Source: Bufo bufo (taxonomy: Eukaryota > Chordata > Amphibia > Anura > Bufonidae). Taken from it: a stretch of DNA of 64,000 bases. The notes below the pieces were generated by a model. That model was not told where the DNA came from. It ran no database searches and saw only the letters and a program-made list of their open reading frames with translations. Numbering within the stretch: the stretch's first letter is position 1; the number at the start of each line of letters is the position of its first letter. The stretch lies in the NCBI RefSeq assembly GCF_905171765.1, contig NC_053390.1, positions 517,972,852 to 518,036,851 on the forward strand, written 5' to 3'. The position numbers and the translations under genes are program-made. Below are positions 61,256-64,000 of this stretch, in pieces.

Positions 61256-61905
61256 CTACCCTCGATAATAATAATGCCCCCATAGGGCCCCTAGTAGTAA
61301 TAAAGCCCCTTTAGTGTCCCCAGTAATTATAATGCCCCCAGTAGTAGCCCCAGTATTTATAAAGCCCTGCTGCTATGCCCTTGTTTTATAATGCCTCCTG
61401 CAGTGCCACTACATATAATGTACCCCCTGTAGTGCCACTGCCAATATGTATAATGCCACCTGTATTATAATGTCCCTATAGTGCCAGGATGTATAATGCT
61501 CTCATCCCCCCATAGTATAATGCCCCCTCTGTATTGATAGTATATATAATGGCCTCCTCTGTAGTATATATAATGACCCCTATAGTACAGTATATACAAT
61601 GGCCCCCTTGTATAGAATGCCCCCCTCTGTAGTATATACAATTCCCACCTCTGTGGAATGCCCCTTCTCTAGTATATAACATGGCTCCCGCTGTATTATA
61701 TATAATGCCCCGTTCTGTGGTATATAAAATGCTCCTTTCTGTAGAATGCTTCCTGTGTACTATATAGAATGCCCCCTATGTAGAATGACCTCCATTGTAT
61801 TATTTATAATGACCCCACTCAGTGGTACAGTATGTAGAATGCCCCCCCCGTGAAGTATATAGAATGGCCCCCTGGGTAGTAAATATAATGCTTTCCATCC
61901 CCCCC
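61256..61905. repeat. degenerate minisatellite of tataatgcccc-type units
   Basis: Irregular 20-35-base units combine 'tataatg(g)ccccc', 'ctgtagtata' and similar. Copies diverge strongly and no fixed period could be set. The short frames over it are artefacts. Confidence 0.7.
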
Positions 61906-62245
61906 TCAAATACGCCCCGCAAACATACATTTAAAAAAATAAAATAAATACCTGTGTTCCACTCTCAGCCGCCATCTGCATTCCTCTTGCTCTCCCGCTT
62001 CCAGGAGCAAGCAGTTACGATTACATCATCGTGTGCTCCTGTGCTGGGTCTCGCACATGACGTCATCCTGTGAGACCCAGCGCAGAAGGTTGCAATGATG
62101 TCACTGCAATCTCCTTCGTCATTCTACTGCCTCATAGGCTTCAGGCCTAGTTGCCTGAGGCCTTTTCCCACAAGGGAACTTTAACAGGCGATCTTTTGAT
62201 TGCTTCTGTACTATCCTGTACTGCTTATAGAGTACAGAGTATTAG
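61906..62245. other. non-coding sequence, probable dispersed repeat
   Basis: No gene. About 62035-62090 contains a hairpin-like pair (gctgggtctcgcacatgac against gtgagacccagc). No ends were identified. Confidence 0.35.
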
Positions 62246-62843
62246 TGTCACGGCCACGGTTTTGGCCGTGACTCCTTGGGAGCCGCATACTGTTGCCCGC
62301 GGTTTTGGGTTGTAGTGTCAACCGCAGCTTGAGGCATAAGGTTGTTAGCCTCAAGTGCGGTTGCCGCGGACAACAGCTATGTGTGCAGTTCCCTCGGAGT
62401 TGTGTGCGCGTTTGTAAGCACTTTTGTATGTCTGTGTGCACTTTGTTTATGTTTGGTGTGCACTGACATTTTCCCTGCACTGTGGCTGTCCGTGGCAACG
62501 TTTGGTGGTATGATGTACATGTGGTGGCAGTGTCCCGGCCTTCGGGCTGACTCCCAGGACACGCTTGCCACCCATGTCGTTGCTTGCGGCAACAGCCACA
62601 GTGTGTTTGTTGTTTGGACACTTCCCCTTTAAGTTATGTTTTCCCTTCTGTGGTTTGGAAAGGGTTAACTCCCTTTCAGTGTGTGTGAGTCACGGGGTGT
62701 GTCTGATTGTTGGGTGTGGCCTCTTGGCCCTATAAAGCCTCAGTTGTAGGCAGTAGCCAGAGAGGGTGTTTCAGCCATGCTGGCTGTAGACATCCTCCTG
62801 GTTACTTACCAACTGCCAGTGGGGGCCAACCTTCTGGTCATAC
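62246..62843 (+). repeat. LTR-like fragment of another gypsy family
   Basis: It starts tgtcacggccacgg with a small stem (gtcacggcca/tggccgtgac), runs about 600 bases, and contains a TATA-like ctataaag at about 62731 in plus orientation. It has no partner LTR in the window. It is non-coding; the histidine/threonine-rich frame on the minus strand is spurious. It could be a solo LTR. Confidence 0.4.
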
Positions 62844-62957
62844 TGTCACGGCTGAGGGTGGGGGAAACCCTCAGCCGTGTGCCGAAGGATGATGGTCGCT
62901 GCTTGACCAGGACAAACAGGATTAGGGAGCAGGTCACCTCCTACAGCGTCCCTAACC
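62844..62957 (+). repeat. second LTR-like end joined to Gypsy-3 sequence
   Basis: It starts tgtcacggctgagggtgggg with an immediate hairpin (ggctgaggg against ccctcagcc), a common opening of gypsy LTRs. It ends abruptly at 62957, where Gypsy-3 internal sequence begins. It is a fragment only. Confidence 0.4.
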
Positions 62958-63987
62958 TGACCCCACCCTGGCAGACAGGAGAAAACGGGAACTGCAGGTC
63001 AGAGGAAAAGCATCAATTCCTACATCAACTTTGCCCAAAGTAGCAGATGAAGCAGAATTTGATGATTTACCTTTTGAGGTTTTTATCTTATTATCGCTCT
63101 TAGTACAGTTCAAGAATCTCCTAGACGGACAAACATTTGCCAAATGACCTATGCCCCCACAACAAAAACACACCATACTCTGAGGACTAAATCCTCTTTT
63201 ATCAGGGGCAAGTCGACCTAGCTGCATGGGCTCCTCCTCAGAGGGGAGCGAGACAGGATGAGGCCCCTGCACACTGAATGAGTCCGCACCACTGCCCCTA
63301 GACTGACAATGGCTGGACAGAGAGGTCTCGTTTCTTTCTCTTAGACGCCTGTCAAGGCGTACCGCCAATGACATGGCAGACTCTAAGGACGTTGGTCTCT
63401 CATGGAAAGCAAACGCATCTTTCAATCTCTCTGAGAGACCATGACAGAACTGACTCCGGAGTGCAGCATCATTCCAACCCGAATCAGCTGCCCATCTCCG
63501 AAATTCAGAACAATAAAGCTCCGCAGACAGTTTGTTCTGGCATAAAACACGTAAGTTAGATTCGGCCAGAGCAACACGATCCGGGTCATCATAAATCTGC
63601 CCCAGGGCCACAAAAAATCTTTCCACGGATCAAAGGGAGGGATCCCCTGATGGCAGCGAAAAAGCCCAAGTCTGAGCATTACCCCTGAGCAGGGAGATGA
63701 CAATCCTCACCCTCTGCTCCTGATTACCAGAGGAGTGGGGACACAAGCAAAAATGGAGTTTGCATGCCTCTCTGAAGCGAACAAAATTCTCACTGCCCCC
63801 GGAGAACGTTTCCGGAAGTGAGACCTTTGGCTCGCAACAGACTCCATGAGCCGGAGCAGAGCCCAATGCTTGAAGCTGAGTCATAGATTGACGGAGATCC
63901 GCTACTTCCAAAGAAAGACCCTGCATGCGGTCAACCAGGCCAGAAAGCGGATCCATGTCAAAAAAGGACGGTTTTGGTGGATTATAA
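62958..63987 (-). pseudogene. gag: Gypsy-3 partial copy 4: gag 5' part
   Basis: It matches the array copies from within the segment between knuckle and protease (caccctggcagacag) to the 5' end of gag (ATG 63956). A TGA near 63627-63629 interrupts gag where the other copies have an arginine codon (cgatcc to tgatcc on the minus strand), a CpG-type change. The zinc knuckle [14 protein letters not shown] is intact. The protease and all of pol are missing. It continues into an LTR at 63988. Confidence 0.88.
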
Positions 63988-64000
63988 TGTCACGGCTGTA
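63988..64000 (-). repeat. start of the Gypsy-3 LTR at the window edge
   Basis: tgtcacggctgta, identical to the starts of LTR1-LTR4. The remainder is outside the window. Confidence 0.85.

Noticed and set aside
62211..62621. 136-codon histidine/threonine-rich minus-strand frame
   Set aside because: It lies in an LTR-like fragment, has no domain, and is interrupted in neighbouring frames.

Overview
The window is eukaryotic, not microbial. It is a repeat-dense stretch of a vertebrate genome, most likely an amphibian (anuran). That assignment is inferred from the mix of elements: TTAA-flanked T2-like MITEs, many palindromic TTA-flanked MITEs, three Ty3/gypsy lineages (two chromodomain-bearing, one Gmr1-like), a Ngaro-like tyrosine-recombinase retrotransposon, Tc1/mariner and hAT transposons, and a CR1/L2/Rex1-type LINE. 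I recognise no convincing host protein-coding gene, tRNA or rRNA. Nearly every real coding segment belongs to a mobile element, and most carry lesions.

Layout. 1-7441: MITEs, a decayed zinc-knuckle/protease fragment resembling a Gmr1-like element, and a non-repetitive AT-rich segment (about 6590-7260) that looks like a conserved non-coding element. 7442-21124: a deep nest. A T2-like MITE holds a foldback TTAA element, which holds a chromodomain gypsy element (7670-20318, LTRs about 651 bp). That element was in turn hit by an 8-bp-TSD hAT-like element carrying a C-rich minisatellite (9761-11920) and by a 4.9-kb Ngaro-like element (12677-17595). 21125-25205: more nested MITEs. 25600-27221: a 5'-truncated LINE. 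27222-29225: mostly single-copy sequence with one GC-rich patch. 29504-31122: a complete but frameshifted Tc1 transposon sitting in a TA microsatellite. 31148-38152: a large decayed BED-finger hAT transposon with a CAGGGGC-type hAT MITE inside it. 38168-39212: a 1-kb palindrome built from two head-to-head Tc1 transposase 3' ends. 39261-44983: a young Gmr1-like element with two near-identical 712-bp LTRs, in which integrase precedes reverse transcriptase. 44997-61255: another Tc1 transposase gene, cut in two by the most striking structure of the window.

That structure (45679-61027) is a tandem array of one chromodomain gypsy element: four LTRs (about 642 bp) alternating with three internal regions at a period of about 4.9 kb. 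Only the two outer ends carry the 5-bp target duplication (cttta). All three internal copies share the same nonsense codons and the same frameshift, and the two inner LTRs resemble each other more than the outer ones. Growth of a single defective insertion by LTR-LTR unequal exchange is therefore more likely than repeated retrotransposition. A further 5' fragment of the same family (62958-63987) runs off the window end.

LTR pairs differ by only about two or three visible changes, so much of the activity is recent. All coordinates, pairings and mismatch counts were made by eye.
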